A DNA stretch of 64,000 nucleotides from Desertivirga brevis. Lineage in GTDB: Bacteria > Bacteroidota > Bacteroidia > Sphingobacteriales > Sphingobacteriaceae. The DNA is taken from assembly GCF_017355835.1 (NCBI RefSeq), contig NZ_JAFEWF010000001.1, forward strand, positions 558,001 to 622,000, read 5' to 3'. Shown piece after piece: positions 46,082-55,185 of this stretch; position 1 is the stretch's first letter, and each line of letters opens with the position of its first letter. Under the pieces are notes generated by a model that was given only the letters and a program-made list of their open reading frames with translations, did no database searches and was not told where the DNA came from. A program made the translations under genes and the position numbers.

Positions 46082-47095
46082 CTAGGCTTCGGATTCGATG
46101 TATACAGGTCTTTTTTGTGAAGCTGTGCGGCTAATAACCTGATCAAAAGTTTCTTCCCAGTCGCGGGCGAAGCGGCTAATGTTAAAACGATCAAGCGCTA
46201 TCTTCTGTCCTTCTGCACCTAGTTGTTTTGCCAGCTCGGGTTTCTTCAACAGTTCATTCATTTTATCAGCTAAATAGTTTATGTCTGTATGAATGTATCC
46301 CGAAACACCATTTTGAATTACAGTAACCAATTCTGTTGTTGCTAACCCTACTACAGGAATTCCGATCGTCATGGCTTCGCAAATTGATAGACCAAGACTG
46401 GTGTAACGTATTGGGTTAAAGAAAAAACGGTATTTACTGATAAATTCAGGTAGTTGCTGATGTTTAACTTCTCCAAGACCCAGTTCCTCTGCACCCATCC
46501 CCACTAAATCAAGCGGAACTCTCTTTTTAAGCTCTAGAAACACGTCTAAACCTAAGCGGCGGCCTCGTTTTTGTATATTGTTGATTACTACTATCCCTTT
46601 CTCCAACTCACCTGTATAAGTAGCTTTCGGAGCAACTACACCGTGGTCTATAACTCTTGTAGGTGTACGATTGTTTTCCCACATTAAATTATTAAAGTGA
46701 GTTACGTGAACAATAAGCATTTCCGGATCATCAACAGGATGCTTAGTGTCAGTCGGAACTTCACGCGGAGGATCATGTTCAAGGTATATTTTTGGTAATT
46801 CCCTTTGTTCTGCAGTTAGGATTTCAAACTGATCTTTCAGGTAGTTTTTATGAGATTGAAATAGGATACAATCAAATTGAAGGTTTTTAACTTCTTCTAC
46901 AGGAACTTCATGAACATTTTCCCCAAAAGGAAAAGTTGTTCCTTTACCGTAATACCCTTCTGAATTATCTTCTTTGGTTGGAATATATAGATCGTAGTTC
47001 CCTTGTGATAAGTAATATAAATAGGTTCCATGTATGTGCCAGGTAAATATTTTAGGGCGTTTTTCTTTAGCATTATTGACCAGTGTGTTTTGCAT
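46082..47095 (-). CDS. Glycosyltransferase family 4-like
   Basis: 337 residues from the ATG at 47095 (an open frame to 47125 adds ten unconserved residues). C-terminal Rossmann domain GIVVINNIQKRGRRLG and SLGLSICEAMTIGIPVVGLATTE. First gene of the heptose/glycan cluster. The N-terminal TWHIHGTYLYYLSQ is a long acceptor-binding region. Confidence 0.88.
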   Translation of the reverse strand: MQNTLVNNAKEKRPKIFTWHIHGTYLYYLSQGNYDLYIPTKEDNSEGYYGKGTTFPFGENVHEVPVEEVKNLQFDCILFQSHKNYLKDQFEILTAEQRELPKIYLEHDPPREVPTDTKHPVDDPEMLIVHVTHFNNLMWENNRTPTRVIDHGVVAPKATYTGELEKGIVVINNIQKRGRRLGLDVFLELKKRVPLDLVGMGAEELGLGEVKHQQLPEFISKYRFFFNPIRYTSLGLSICEAMTIGIPVVGLATTELVTVIQNGVSGYIHTDINYLADKMNELLKKPELAKQLGAEGQKIALDRFNISRFARDWEETFDQVISRTASQKRPVYIESEA

Positions 47096-47273
47096 ATGTA
47101 TCTCTAGATAATACACACATAACACTACTGTGGCTTTAAGAGTTTAAAAAATGAAGCAATTTTTATTCACAATGCAAAATTTACCAACAAAAAAGCGTAT
47201 AAATACGGGTGAAAAAATGAATAAAAAGTCGTTTATAATTAAAAAAATAAAGGGTAATGAAAGAAAAGATCTA

Positions 47274-49091
47274 TCAAATTTCCTCTTCCTCAAATCTTAT
47301 CCCCAACTGTTTCAATAGGATTGAGGCGTTAAACGTTTTGCATTCTCCTGGTTTAATCTTATAATCGAAGAGCATTTCCTTTCCCCTGACTTGAATATCA
47401 AAATAAAAATTTCTGATATAGTTAGGATATTTGTCCTCGAGGCGTGCGATCTGAAGATCATGAGTGGCAACAATCCCTACGGCTTTTTCTGAAATCAGGC
47501 GTTCTATTATAGCTTTTGATCCAAGGTATTTATCGACAGAATTTGTTCCCCTTAACATCTCGTCTATCAAAAAATAGACTTTAGAGTCATTGTTCAAAGT
47601 CTCTAAGAGCAGCTTCAATCTATCAAGCTCGGCTTTAAAAGTGGAAGTACTTTCGTTGAGGGAATCTTTTATCCTCATATAGGTAAATATCAGCATATTG
47701 CTAACTGACATTTCCCTTGCACAAACAGGTGCCCCTGCTAATGCCAAAACTCCATTAATACCTAAGGTTCTTAGAAAGGTACTTTTACCAGCCATATTAG
47801 AACCTGTAATGATATCTATTTTAAATTCATCTGTTAGCTGGAAATCATTTAGAACCCTTTTGCTTTCATCTAGCAACGGATGTCCAAGATCCCTAGCTGA
47901 AAAAGTATAACCATCTTCAGCGTCTATTGACGGAAAACTCCAAGCCGGATAATTAAGATGCAGACTTGCAAGAGAGACAAGGCTCTCAACCGTTGCGAGA
48001 TCATCAAAAACGTTTTCAACGCTTTCACGGTTCTCCTGCTTCCACCTTTCCAAGGCAATCATTTGGCGCAAATCCCATGCAAGTAGAAAATTTAAAACTG
48101 GACCTATGAAGATGTTTAAACGATATTCCAGCTTTCCGGCCAGTATGGATAGTTCTTTAAAACGCTTATGGAATACTTTCTCTTCGTTAGCCTTTAAACT
48201 TAATGACTTTATATAACCGGAATGAAAGTCCTCTTCTTCAATTTTTTGGAAAGCTTCAGCATAGTGATATAGCACCTTTCCAGCCTTGCCTACAAATTGG
48301 TCTGCACGATTTACTTTCGCAGCGTTAAAAAAAACAAGAGCCATATTGATTAGGCCCAACAAAATTGCGGGGGTGGTAAGCAACGGGTAAAAATAAGCTC
48401 CCACGACAAGGGCTGTAGTAGCAAAAGGTGTTATGGAAATATACCTTTTTAATGCGGGGTTAAAAGTTTCTAAGGGAGTTCCTAAATAATTAAGGAGCTT
48501 GGAGACTTCATTCATCTTATCCTCTTTCGCGAAGATCAACTTCGCCTTGAAGTCTTGCATCCATTCCTTCTTTGAGGCCAACTCCTTCACGCTATCCTGT
48601 CTTAAAAGGATCTCGCTGGTGGAAGTTCTCTCTTTAAGCCAGCTAGATAATTTTTTATTACCAGCAACAGTAGCACAACGGTTTAGAAGATTATAAAGAG
48701 AGGCATTTCCGAAAATATCAAGGTCTGACGTATACACGTGAGTGTCGTCGATAAACTCTAGTCCCTGGTTGTAAATATTCTTTTGATTCAGTACACTCTC
48801 TACCTCATTCTCATTAACTATCTTCAGATTCAAATGAAAAGCTTTTTTCTTTTCAAACCCAGCTTGCTTACTTACTAAAAAAGCAAAAGCGATTACGCCT
48901 CCAAGTATAGAAACTTCTGTAAGTATTACACTTTCAGCCTGTACAGATTTATAGATTGCTGCAAGAACTGCTGCTATCACAAAAAGCCGGAGAAAGGAAT
49001 ACGTATTAATGAGCTTTTCAAAATGCGAGACAGACCGTTTGGCCTGTTTAATTTGATCGGTGTAAAAATTAATAGAATCCTTCTGGTTCAT
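47274..49091 (-). CDS. Membrane-anchored MutS-like ATPase
   Basis: 605 residues. N-terminal hydrophobic helices (about 31-48 and 58-75) and a second pair near 215-260 place it in the membrane. The ATPase has a Walker A TGSNMAGKSTFLRTLG (about 428-443), Walker B VYFLIDEMLRGTN and ATHDLQIA. It lacks the MutS mismatch-recognition domain. Divergent from a Smr-domain protein 129 bp away, recalling the two halves of MutS2. Confidence 0.88.
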   Translation of the reverse strand: MNQKDSINFYTDQIKQAKRSVSHFEKLINTYSFLRLFVIAAVLAAIYKSVQAESVILTEVSILGGVIAFAFLVSKQAGFEKKKAFHLNLKIVNENEVESVLNQKNIYNQGLEFIDDTHVYTSDLDIFGNASLYNLLNRCATVAGNKKLSSWLKERTSTSEILLRQDSVKELASKKEWMQDFKAKLIFAKEDKMNEVSKLLNYLGTPLETFNPALKRYISITPFATTALVVGAYFYPLLTTPAILLGLINMALVFFNAAKVNRADQFVGKAGKVLYHYAEAFQKIEEEDFHSGYIKSLSLKANEEKVFHKRFKELSILAGKLEYRLNIFIGPVLNFLLAWDLRQMIALERWKQENRESVENVFDDLATVESLVSLASLHLNYPAWSFPSIDAEDGYTFSARDLGHPLLDESKRVLNDFQLTDEFKIDIITGSNMAGKSTFLRTLGINGVLALAGAPVCAREMSVSNMLIFTYMRIKDSLNESTSTFKAELDRLKLLLETLNNDSKVYFLIDEMLRGTNSVDKYLGSKAIIERLISEKAVGIVATHDLQIARLEDKYPNYIRNFYFDIQVRGKEMLFDYKIKPGECKTFNASILLKQLGIRFEEEEI

Positions 49092-49220
49092 GTTGCTTTC
49101 TGAGTTCCTGCTGCTACAAATGTCTAATTTATTACAGAAAATCTACCCTGAATATTTAGCAACTGTTTACCTTCGCTGATTATCATCCCCAGAAATTGGG
49201 CTATCAGATGAAATTAATAT

Positions 49221-50168
49221 ATGGATTATAGATTAGGAGAGTTTGTACGGTTTGTTGAGGAGAAACGCGAGGGCTATATTACGCGTATAATTAACGATGA
49301 AATGATCGGCGTAACCGGGGATGACGATTTTGAAATTCCTGTTTTAGCCAGTAAAGTTACCCGTGTATACGGCCGGATGGAAGAAGGCGTAGAAAGTCAG
49401 GTAGTTGCAGAAAAACCGATCAAGCCCGAAGACTTCATTTTAAAAGGCATTCACCTGGCAGTGATCACAGATCCAAATAAAGGTTCTGTGGTGCATTTCC
49501 ATATAGTAAATGAAACCTCATTTCAACTTCTACTATCGCTGAACACGGAGAAGAATGGTAAATATAAAGGCTTTTACGCGGGAATTTTAGGAGGGCATTC
49601 TACTGTTAAGGTTTACACAGCCAGCTTGCCCGAATTGAACAACTGGCCCGACTTCCAATTCCAGATCAGCTATTACAGCACACAGGAAACAGTGTTGCCT
49701 GAACCGCTGGTATTTAAGGAGAAATTTAAAGCAAAAGACTTTTCAGGGGCCAAAAAGCAAGTACCTCTACTTAAACACCAACAGGGCTGGCTATTAAGAC
49801 TCGATGAAGACGAATTAGTAGTAGATGTAGAGAAACTTAAAGAGAGCTTTTTTAAACCTAAAGAAGAAAAAAAGGAAATAGCAAAGCCGGCGAAAGAAGT
49901 GGATCTTCACATTGAGAAGTTAAGGGATGATCACCAGTTTTTAAGTAATCGTGAGATGCTAAAGATCCAGATGGATCATTTTAAAAAGGCCCTCGACGCT
50001 GCGATTGTTCATAAGCTTCCTTCCATTATCTTTATACATGGCGTAGGTAATGGTACGCTGAGACATGAAATTCAAAAAGTTGTAAGTAAACATCAGCAGG
50101 TAAAAACATTTATGGATGCTCATAAGGAAAAATTCGGATATGGAGCAACGGAAGTTGTATTAAAATAG
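49221..50168 (+). CDS. DUF2027 and Smr domain protein
   Basis: 315 residues. DUF2027-type N terminus (about 1-215, LGEFVRFVEEKREGYITRI), a charged linker, and a C-terminal Smr nuclease-like domain (about 230-315) with VDLHIEKL, IFIHGVGNGTLRHEI and YGATEVVLK. Smr domains are best known as MutS2 C termini acting on DNA or stalled ribosomes. Confidence 0.9.
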   Translation: MDYRLGEFVRFVEEKREGYITRIINDEMIGVTGDDDFEIPVLASKVTRVYGRMEEGVESQVVAEKPIKPEDFILKGIHLAVITDPNKGSVVHFHIVNETSFQLLLSLNTEKNGKYKGFYAGILGGHSTVKVYTASLPELNNWPDFQFQISYYSTQETVLPEPLVFKEKFKAKDFSGAKKQVPLLKHQQGWLLRLDEDELVVDVEKLKESFFKPKEEKKEIAKPAKEVDLHIEKLRDDHQFLSNREMLKIQMDHFKKALDAAIVHKLPSIIFIHGVGNGTLRHEIQKVVSKHQQVKTFMDAHKEKFGYGATEVVLK

Positions 50169-50200
50169 GATAATTATATTGACGGATTGCGGGTAAAATA

Positions 50201-50485
50201 CTAAAATGAAGGTAAATACAAGCGCGGAGCCTGGCGAAGTGAGGCCCTGATTGAATTGACCTTTTCGATCAAAAATAGAGTTCCCCTTTCCTTAAAGATC
50301 TCCACTTCATCAACATTAAGCATATAGGTAACCTCTGATAAGGTCCCTTGCCCATTTACGATGAACAAGTAGAAAGATCCTCTGCGTTCGTAAAGTATGA
50401 ATTCCCAGTTTTCTCTTAGAACTTCTACCATATATTTGTTGATCAGCCCTGTGTTCAAACAGGACCGGTAAGGAGACAAATACAT
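50201..50485 (-). CDS. Hypothetical protein, 94 residues
   Basis: Unrecognised, mostly beta (YERRGSFYLFIVNGQGTLSEV). Two Tyr/Arg-rich ends. Probably cytosolic. Located between the Smr gene and ddl with its own start. Confidence 0.5.
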   Translation of the reverse strand: MYLSPYRSCLNTGLINKYMVEVLRENWEFILYERRGSFYLFIVNGQGTLSEVTYMLNVDEVEIFKERGTLFLIEKVNSIRASLRQAPRLYLPSF

Positions 50486-50527
50486 ACGGAAAAAAGGAAC
50501 AAATGTTACAAGGTTAGCTGTATAAGA

Positions 50528-50556
50528 AAGGCTCGAAAGAAATCGAGCCTTTTTTA
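50528..50556 (-). terminator. Intrinsic terminator behind ddl
   Basis: 9-bp stem AAGGCTCGA / TCGAGCCTT, 6-nt loop. On the + strand TTTTTT follows; on the minus strand TTTCTTAT. It lies 30 bp after the ddl stop. Confidence 0.82.
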
Positions 50557-50585
50557 AATGAAGTATTGAAGCGAAATAAACGAAA

Positions 50586-51572
50586 TTAACCTAAACTAAC
50601 TTCAAGCAATTCAGAATAAAAATCTTTGATAGTTCTTCCTACCGCACGTACCTGCTGAGGAATAATACTATTTTCAGTTTGACCGGGAACAGTGTTTACT
50701 TCGATGAAATAGAAGTCGTTTGTTCCTTCCTGCAAAATATAATCAATACGAACAACCCCATTGCAATTCAGCTTTTTATAGGCACCTTCAACGATCCGTT
50801 CAACACGTGCCTTCTCCTCTTCGGTCATCCGTCCTGGAGTTATTTCTTCAGTAACTCCCGTTGTATACTTCGCTTCAAAGTCAAAAAATTCTTTAGTACT
50901 TATAATCTCGGTTGCAGGAAGTACTTTTATTCCATCCTTACCTTTATATATGCCAATAGTAAATTCTCTTCCTTTAATAAACTCTTCTACAAGCACTTGA
51001 GAATCTTCAGCAAAAGCTTTATCTAATGCTTCAGGTAACTCTTCAGCGGTCTTAACCTTGCTCATACCGATACTGCTTCCACCATTGTTCGGCTTTACAA
51101 ATACGGGTAGTTTCAAGGTAGAGAGAACTTCGTCAGCAGCATTTGCAGTATTTGATAACAGCTGCACAGATTTCGCGATATTTAATTCGGGTACACCATT
51201 CACCACAGCTTTAGTATAACCTTTATTCATTGTGATAGCAGAGGTTAGGGCATCACATGTATTATAAGGGATATTCAAAAGATCGAAGTAGCCCTGAAGT
51301 TTACCGTCTTCTCCCGGAGAACCGTGCAGCCCAATAAATACGCCGTCGAAAGTAATCTTACTTCCGTTTATCGTAAGGGAGAAATCGTTCTTATCAATTG
51401 CTATTCGCCTTGCTGATTCATCTTCATGATACCAGCCATCTTTGTCGACTATAATTTTATAAACATTGAACTTATCCCTATCCAAATTTTTGTCAATAAC
51501 AGCTGCACTTTTTAAAGAGATCACCGACTCGTTGGTAAGTCCGCCTGTTACAAGAGCTATTGTTTTCTTCAT
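50586..51572 (-). CDS. ddl: D-alanine--D-alanine ligase
   Basis: 328-residue ATP-grasp enzyme for the D-Ala-D-Ala end of the peptidoglycan peptide. GLHGSPGEDGKLQG, VKPNNGGSSIGMSKV, EEFIKGREFTIG and FIEVNTVPGQTENS are in order. A perfect -7 box (TATCTTTG, 51578-51585) ends 5 nt before the start codon, so the mRNA is probably leaderless. The DNA just upstream is the 44-bp repeat cluster. Confidence 0.95.
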   Translation of the reverse strand: MKKTIALVTGGLTNESVISLKSAAVIDKNLDRDKFNVYKIIVDKDGWYHEDESARRIAIDKNDFSLTINGSKITFDGVFIGLHGSPGEDGKLQGYFDLLNIPYNTCDALTSAITMNKGYTKAVVNGVPELNIAKSVQLLSNTANAADEVLSTLKLPVFVKPNNGGSSIGMSKVKTAEELPEALDKAFAEDSQVLVEEFIKGREFTIGIYKGKDGIKVLPATEIISTKEFFDFEAKYTTGVTEEITPGRMTEEEKARVERIVEGAYKKLNCNGVVRIDYILQEGTNDFYFIEVNTVPGQTENSIIPQQVRAVGRTIKDFYSELLEVSLG

Positions 51573-51577
51573 AAGGC

Positions 51578-51585
51578 CAAAGATA
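51578..51585 (-). promoter_or_regulatory. -7 box TATCTTTG of ddl
   Basis: Perfect minus-strand TAnnTTTG ending 5 nt before the ddl ATG. The bases that would hold the -33 element fall inside the 44-bp repeat. Confidence 0.7.
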
Positions 51586-51587
51586 CT

Positions 51588-51706
51588 GGAATTTACGATT
51601 TAAGATTTACGATTTACGAATGCAGCGCTCTGGAATTTACGATTTAAGAATTACGATTTACGATTGCAGAGCTTTAAAATTTACGATTTACGGTTGCATA
51701 GCTGTG
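51588..51706. repeat. 44-bp tandem repeat, about 2.7 copies
   Basis: Units start at 51588 (GGAATTTACGATTTAAGA...), 51632 and 51676. The first two are 44 bp each and nearly identical, ending GCAGCGCTCT and GCAGAGCTTT; the third is 31 bp with an internal deletion. Each unit itself contains shorter TTTACGATTTA repeats. It lies between the divergent ddl and nuoA promoters. Confidence 0.85.
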
Positions 51707-51787
51707 TCAAATCCAGCTTTCGACTTCCGGTCAAACTATATTCTGACTTCCCAACAACTCCAAACACGCAACTCCAAACATATTTAT

Positions 51788-51795
51788 TAATTTTG
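51788..51795 (+). promoter_or_regulatory. -7 box TAATTTTG of nuoA
   Basis: Perfect TAnnTTTG ending 4 nt before the nuoA ATG; leaderless transcript predicted. No clear -33. Confidence 0.7.
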
Positions 51796-51799
51796 CTGC

Positions 51800-52387
51800 A
51801 TGGATCAAACGTCTCAGCTCACTGAGTTTGGTAAGATTTTAATCTTTTTAATAATAGGGATACTTTTGGTATGCGGTACACTATTTTTATCGAAGGTATT
51901 AGCACCAAATAAACCAACGCCCCTTAAGCTTACATCTTACGAATGTGGGGAAGAACCAACAGGTAACTCCTGGGTACAGTTTAACTCCCGGTTCTATGTA
52001 ATCGCCCTTATATTTCTGCTTTTCGACGTTGAAATGGTATTCATCTTTCCCTGGACAACGGTTTTCGGGCAAAAATCATTACTAGCGGCAGAACCTATGT
52101 GGGGATGGTTAACACTTATCGAAATGTTCATCTTTGTAGGAATACTAATTATTGGCCTGGTTTATGTTTGGAAGAGAGGAGATCTGGACTGGATCAAGCC
52201 GGAACAAAAGCTCCCTCATGTTGATGTAGCTATACCAAAATCCGTTTACGATCGTATTAATAACGAAACATATAAAGTAAAAGAATTTAGCCTTGAGGGC
52301 GTAAAACCACAACCTGAAGAAGACACTGCAGCAGTAGCTACAACCAGTCCGAAACCAGGTTTTAAACCAACTTTCAGAAAAGGATAA
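51800..52387 (+). CDS. nuoA: NADH-quinone oxidoreductase subunit A
   Basis: 195 residues, longer than the usual 120-150. Three membrane helices (about 10-32, 64-84 and 97-120) with [24 protein letters not shown] between them. The extra C-terminal 60-70 residues are soluble, Pro/Lys-rich and end KPTFRKG. Cotranscribed with nuoB (4-bp gap). The other nuo genes do not follow. Confidence 0.95.
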   Translation: MDQTSQLTEFGKILIFLIIGILLVCGTLFLSKVLAPNKPTPLKLTSYECGEEPTGNSWVQFNSRFYVIALIFLLFDVEMVFIFPWTTVFGQKSLLAAEPMWGWLTLIEMFIFVGILIIGLVYVWKRGDLDWIKPEQKLPHVDVAIPKSVYDRINNETYKVKEFSLEGVKPQPEEDTAAVATTSPKPGFKPTFRKG

Positions 52388-52391
52388 GAAT

Positions 52392-52877
52392 ATGAGTCTG
52401 GATAATATGCAACAAGATGGCGGTGTGATAGTCACCAAGCTTGATGACCTGTTGAATTGGGCTCGTCTGTCTTCCCTCTGGCCGGTGAGTTTTGGTATCG
52501 CCTGTTGTGCTATTGAGATGATGGGATCGATGGCTTCTACTTACGATCTGGATCGTTTTGGTGTTTTTCCCCGTCCTTCCCCAAGGCAGTCAGATGTGAT
52601 AATTATTGCAGGTACTGTTACCTTCAAGATGGCGGAAAGGATTAAAAGATTATATGAGCAAATGCCCGAGCCGAAGTATGTCATATCTATGGGTTCATGT
52701 TCAAATTGTGGTGGACCTTACTGGCAGCATGGGTATCATGTGGTAAAGGGTGTTGACCGGATAATCCCGGTAGACGTATATGTTCAGGGATGCCCTCCAC
52801 GTCCTGAAGCCCTTATTGGAAGTATCCTTGAACTTCAGAAAAAAATTCAGGAAGAAAGTATTTTGACTTCAAAGTAG
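52392..52877 (+). CDS. nuoB: NADH-quinone oxidoreductase subunit B
   Basis: 161 residues; holds Fe-S cluster N2 next to quinone. Ligands Cys38 and Cys39 in [12 protein letters not shown], Cys103 in GSCSNCGG and Cys134 in [10 protein letters not shown]. Followed by purK, 57 bp away, not by nuoC. Confidence 0.96.
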   Translation: MSLDNMQQDGGVIVTKLDDLLNWARLSSLWPVSFGIACCAIEMMGSMASTYDLDRFGVFPRPSPRQSDVIIIAGTVTFKMAERIKRLYEQMPEPKYVISMGSCSNCGGPYWQHGYHVVKGVDRIIPVDVYVQGCPPRPEALIGSILELQKKIQEESILTSK

Positions 52878-52934
52878 GTTTCCATTCTCTTATTCGATTC
52901 GTATTTTTCACAGATTTAGGCTAAACTTGCAGCT

Positions 52935-54074
52935 ATGAAAGCTTTTTATGGCGATTTACGTGTAGGTGTTCTGGGTGGAGGCCAATTGGGTCGTATGCTT
53001 ATTCAGCAAGCCATCAACTATAACGTGGATATTCGCGTCCTGGATCCCGACCCTGAAGCACCTTGTAAAAAGATGTGCGAGAAGTTCGTTCAGGGATCTT
53101 TAACTGATTTTGAGACAGTTTATAATTTTGGTAAACAGTGCGACCTTGTCACAATTGAAATTGAAAAGGTTAATGTTGATGCATTGCAAAAACTGGAAGA
53201 TGAGGGCATTACGGTTTACCCTCAGCCTCGTATCCTGCGATTGATCCAGGACAAAGGCCTGCAGAAAGAATTCTTCAAGCAGAATAATATTCCAACAGCT
53301 CCTTTTCAGTTGGTGTCAAACAAGGAGGGACTCAAAAACGCCAACTTAAATTTCCCTTATATTCAGAAATTACGTAAAGATGGGTACGATGGAAAGGGCG
53401 TCTATAAAGTAAGGTCGGAAGCGGATTTCGAAAATGCATTTGAGGCTCCAAGTCTTATTGAAGAATGGATTGATTTCGAAAAAGAAGTGTCGGTGATCGT
53501 TGCACGGAATGAAAAGGGCAACACTAAAACCTTCCCTCTTGTTGAAATGGAATTTAATCCCGAAGCCAACCTGGTTGAATTCCTTATATCTCCATCAAGC
53601 CTTCCCTTAGAAATCCAAAAGCAAGCTGAACAACTTGCACTTCAAGTAGCGGAAACTTTTAAGATATGCGGTCTTTTGGCTGTTGAAATGTTCCTGACCA
53701 AGGATGGACAGCTATTAGTAAACGAGCTAGCTCCCAGGCCGCACAATAGCGGGCATCAAACTATCGAGGGAAATCGCGTTTCTCAGTTTGAGCAGCATCT
53801 TCGGGCTATTTTCAATCTTCCATTAGGTGATACCTCTCCTATTGGAAATGCGGTAATGATTAATCTGCTTGGGGAGAAAGGTTATGAAGGCTTAGCAGAT
53901 TATGAAGGCATGGGTGACATACTTAAACACGACGGTGTTTATGTTCACCTCTATGGTAAGAAATTCACAAAACCTTTCCGGAAAATGGGTCACGTAACGG
54001 TAGTAGCCGAAAATCGAGAAGAGGCTATTTCAAAAGCACGTTTCGTTCAACAGACCTTGAAAGTGAAAGTATAG
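52935..54074 (+). CDS. purK: 5-(carboxyamino)imidazole ribonucleotide synthase
   Basis: 379-residue ATP-grasp enzyme making N5-CAIR from AIR, bicarbonate and [15 protein letters not shown] at the N terminus; [13 protein letters not shown] and [12 protein letters not shown] are active-site motifs. 20-bp gap to purE, its partner. Confidence 0.96.
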   Translation: MKAFYGDLRVGVLGGGQLGRMLIQQAINYNVDIRVLDPDPEAPCKKMCEKFVQGSLTDFETVYNFGKQCDLVTIEIEKVNVDALQKLEDEGITVYPQPRILRLIQDKGLQKEFFKQNNIPTAPFQLVSNKEGLKNANLNFPYIQKLRKDGYDGKGVYKVRSEADFENAFEAPSLIEEWIDFEKEVSVIVARNEKGNTKTFPLVEMEFNPEANLVEFLISPSSLPLEIQKQAEQLALQVAETFKICGLLAVEMFLTKDGQLLVNELAPRPHNSGHQTIEGNRVSQFEQHLRAIFNLPLGDTSPIGNAVMINLLGEKGYEGLADYEGMGDILKHDGVYVHLYGKKFTKPFRKMGHVTVVAENREEAISKARFVQQTLKVKV

Positions 54075-54094
54075 CAAGAAATTTAATAGAATAC

Positions 54095-54586
54095 ATGAAA
54101 GTAGGCATAATAATGGGCAGCAAATCAGATTTACCTGTAATGCAGGATGCTGCTGATGCATTAAAAGAGTTAGGTGTCGATTACGAAATTACAGTCGTAT
54201 CAGCACATCGCACACCTGAACGAATGTTTGAATATGCAAAAACAGCGGCCGACAGAGGCTTAAAGGTGATCATTGCAGGTGCAGGAGGTGCAGCTCATTT
54301 GCCAGGAATGGTTGCATCTATAACTCATCTACCTGTTATTGGGGTTCCTGTTAAATCATCTAATTCAATTGATGGCTGGGACTCAATTCTTTCTATCCTT
54401 CAAATGCCGAACGGAATACCAGTTGCTACTGTTGCCCTAAACGCAGCAAAGAATGCAGGTTTGTTAGCGGCTCAAATCCTCGGAACTTCTGACGATGCCC
54501 TTGCGCAGCGTTTAAAAGATTATAAAGAGTCGTTGAAGAAGAAAATTGAGGAAACTGCCAAAGAGCTCGAAGCACAGGCAAAATAG
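54095..54586 (+). CDS. purE: 5-(carboxyamino)imidazole ribonucleotide mutase
   Basis: 163-residue class I PurE; converts N5-CAIR to [25 protein letters not shown] (catalytic His) and [12 protein letters not shown] are present. A strong terminator follows. Confidence 0.97.
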   Translation: MKVGIIMGSKSDLPVMQDAADALKELGVDYEITVVSAHRTPERMFEYAKTAADRGLKVIIAGAGGAAHLPGMVASITHLPVIGVPVKSSNSIDGWDSILSILQMPNGIPVATVALNAAKNAGLLAAQILGTSDDALAQRLKDYKESLKKKIEETAKELEAQAK

Positions 54587-54613
54587 AATTAAAAAGGATA
54601 ACCCTGGATAGCT

Positions 54614-54652
54614 AAAGCCGGATGAGTATAGACCTCTATCCGGCTTTTATTT
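54614..54652 (+). terminator. Intrinsic terminator of purKE
   Basis: 10-bp stem AAAGCCGGAT / ATCCGGCTTT with a 14-nt loop, then TATTTTTAT. 27 bp after the purE stop. Confidence 0.88.
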
Positions 54653-54697
54653 TTATGAATCTTACTTTTTAATGATCTTTTCCCAGACCTCAATCTA

Positions 54698-54730
54698 TAT
54701 TTTTGTACTGTAATATTTATAATTACAGTA
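54698..54730 (+). promoter_or_regulatory. Rrf2-gene promoter and overlapping operator
   Basis: A -7 box TATTTTTG (54698-54705) is followed at once by a perfect inverted repeat TACTGTAAT-N7-ATTACAGTA (54706-54730). Its last base is the A of the ATG. A dimer bound here would block transcription and the start codon, so autoregulation by the Rrf2 product is likely. Confidence 0.78.
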
Positions 54731-55137
54731 TGAACAATACCCGCTTCGCTACTTCCATGCATATTATGGTTCTTCTGGCACTACAGAAGGGTGAACTAGT
54801 GTCTTCCGAGTATATATCAGGGAGCATCAATATCAATCCTGCCATAATTAGAAAAGAGCTAAGCAACCTTAAAGCAATGGGATTGGTGGCTAGTAAGGAA
54901 GGAAAAAATGGTGGCTGCACCCTAGCGAAGTCTGAAAAAGAAATTTTACTTTCAGATATCTACAATGCAGTGAGGCAACCTTCCCTGCTTGGTAAGTTTA
55001 ATGATACCAATCAAAAATGCCCGGTTGGAAATCAGATCAATAAACATTTGGATACTATTTACAATGAGGCAGAAGAAGGACTGATCCAAAAATTGAAAGG
55101 GATTTCACTGGCAAGCTTCTGTAAACAATTCGATTAA
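54730..55137 (+). CDS. Rrf2-family transcriptional regulator
   Basis: 135 residues from the ATG at 54730; the open frame to 54703 is excluded because it enters the promoter. Winged helix with NPAIIRKELSNLKAMGLVASKEGKNGGCTL. Cysteines lie at GGC, KCPVG and SFCK, not in the triad of IscR, so an Fe-S cluster is doubtful. Followed 48 bp on by an NAD(P)-binding protein, the same order as Bacillus ywnA-ywnB. Confidence 0.9.
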   Translation: MNNTRFATSMHIMVLLALQKGELVSSEYISGSININPAIIRKELSNLKAMGLVASKEGKNGGCTLAKSEKEILLSDIYNAVRQPSLLGKFNDTNQKCPVGNQINKHLDTIYNEAEEGLIQKLKGISLASFCKQFD

Positions 55138-55185
55138 TATTTTTTTAACCATAACTGTAACAAGTTTTATAACAGAAATCAAAAA

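Noticed and set aside
51588..51706. CRISPR array
   Set aside because: Units touch each other without spacers, contain inner repeats, and no cas gene is present.
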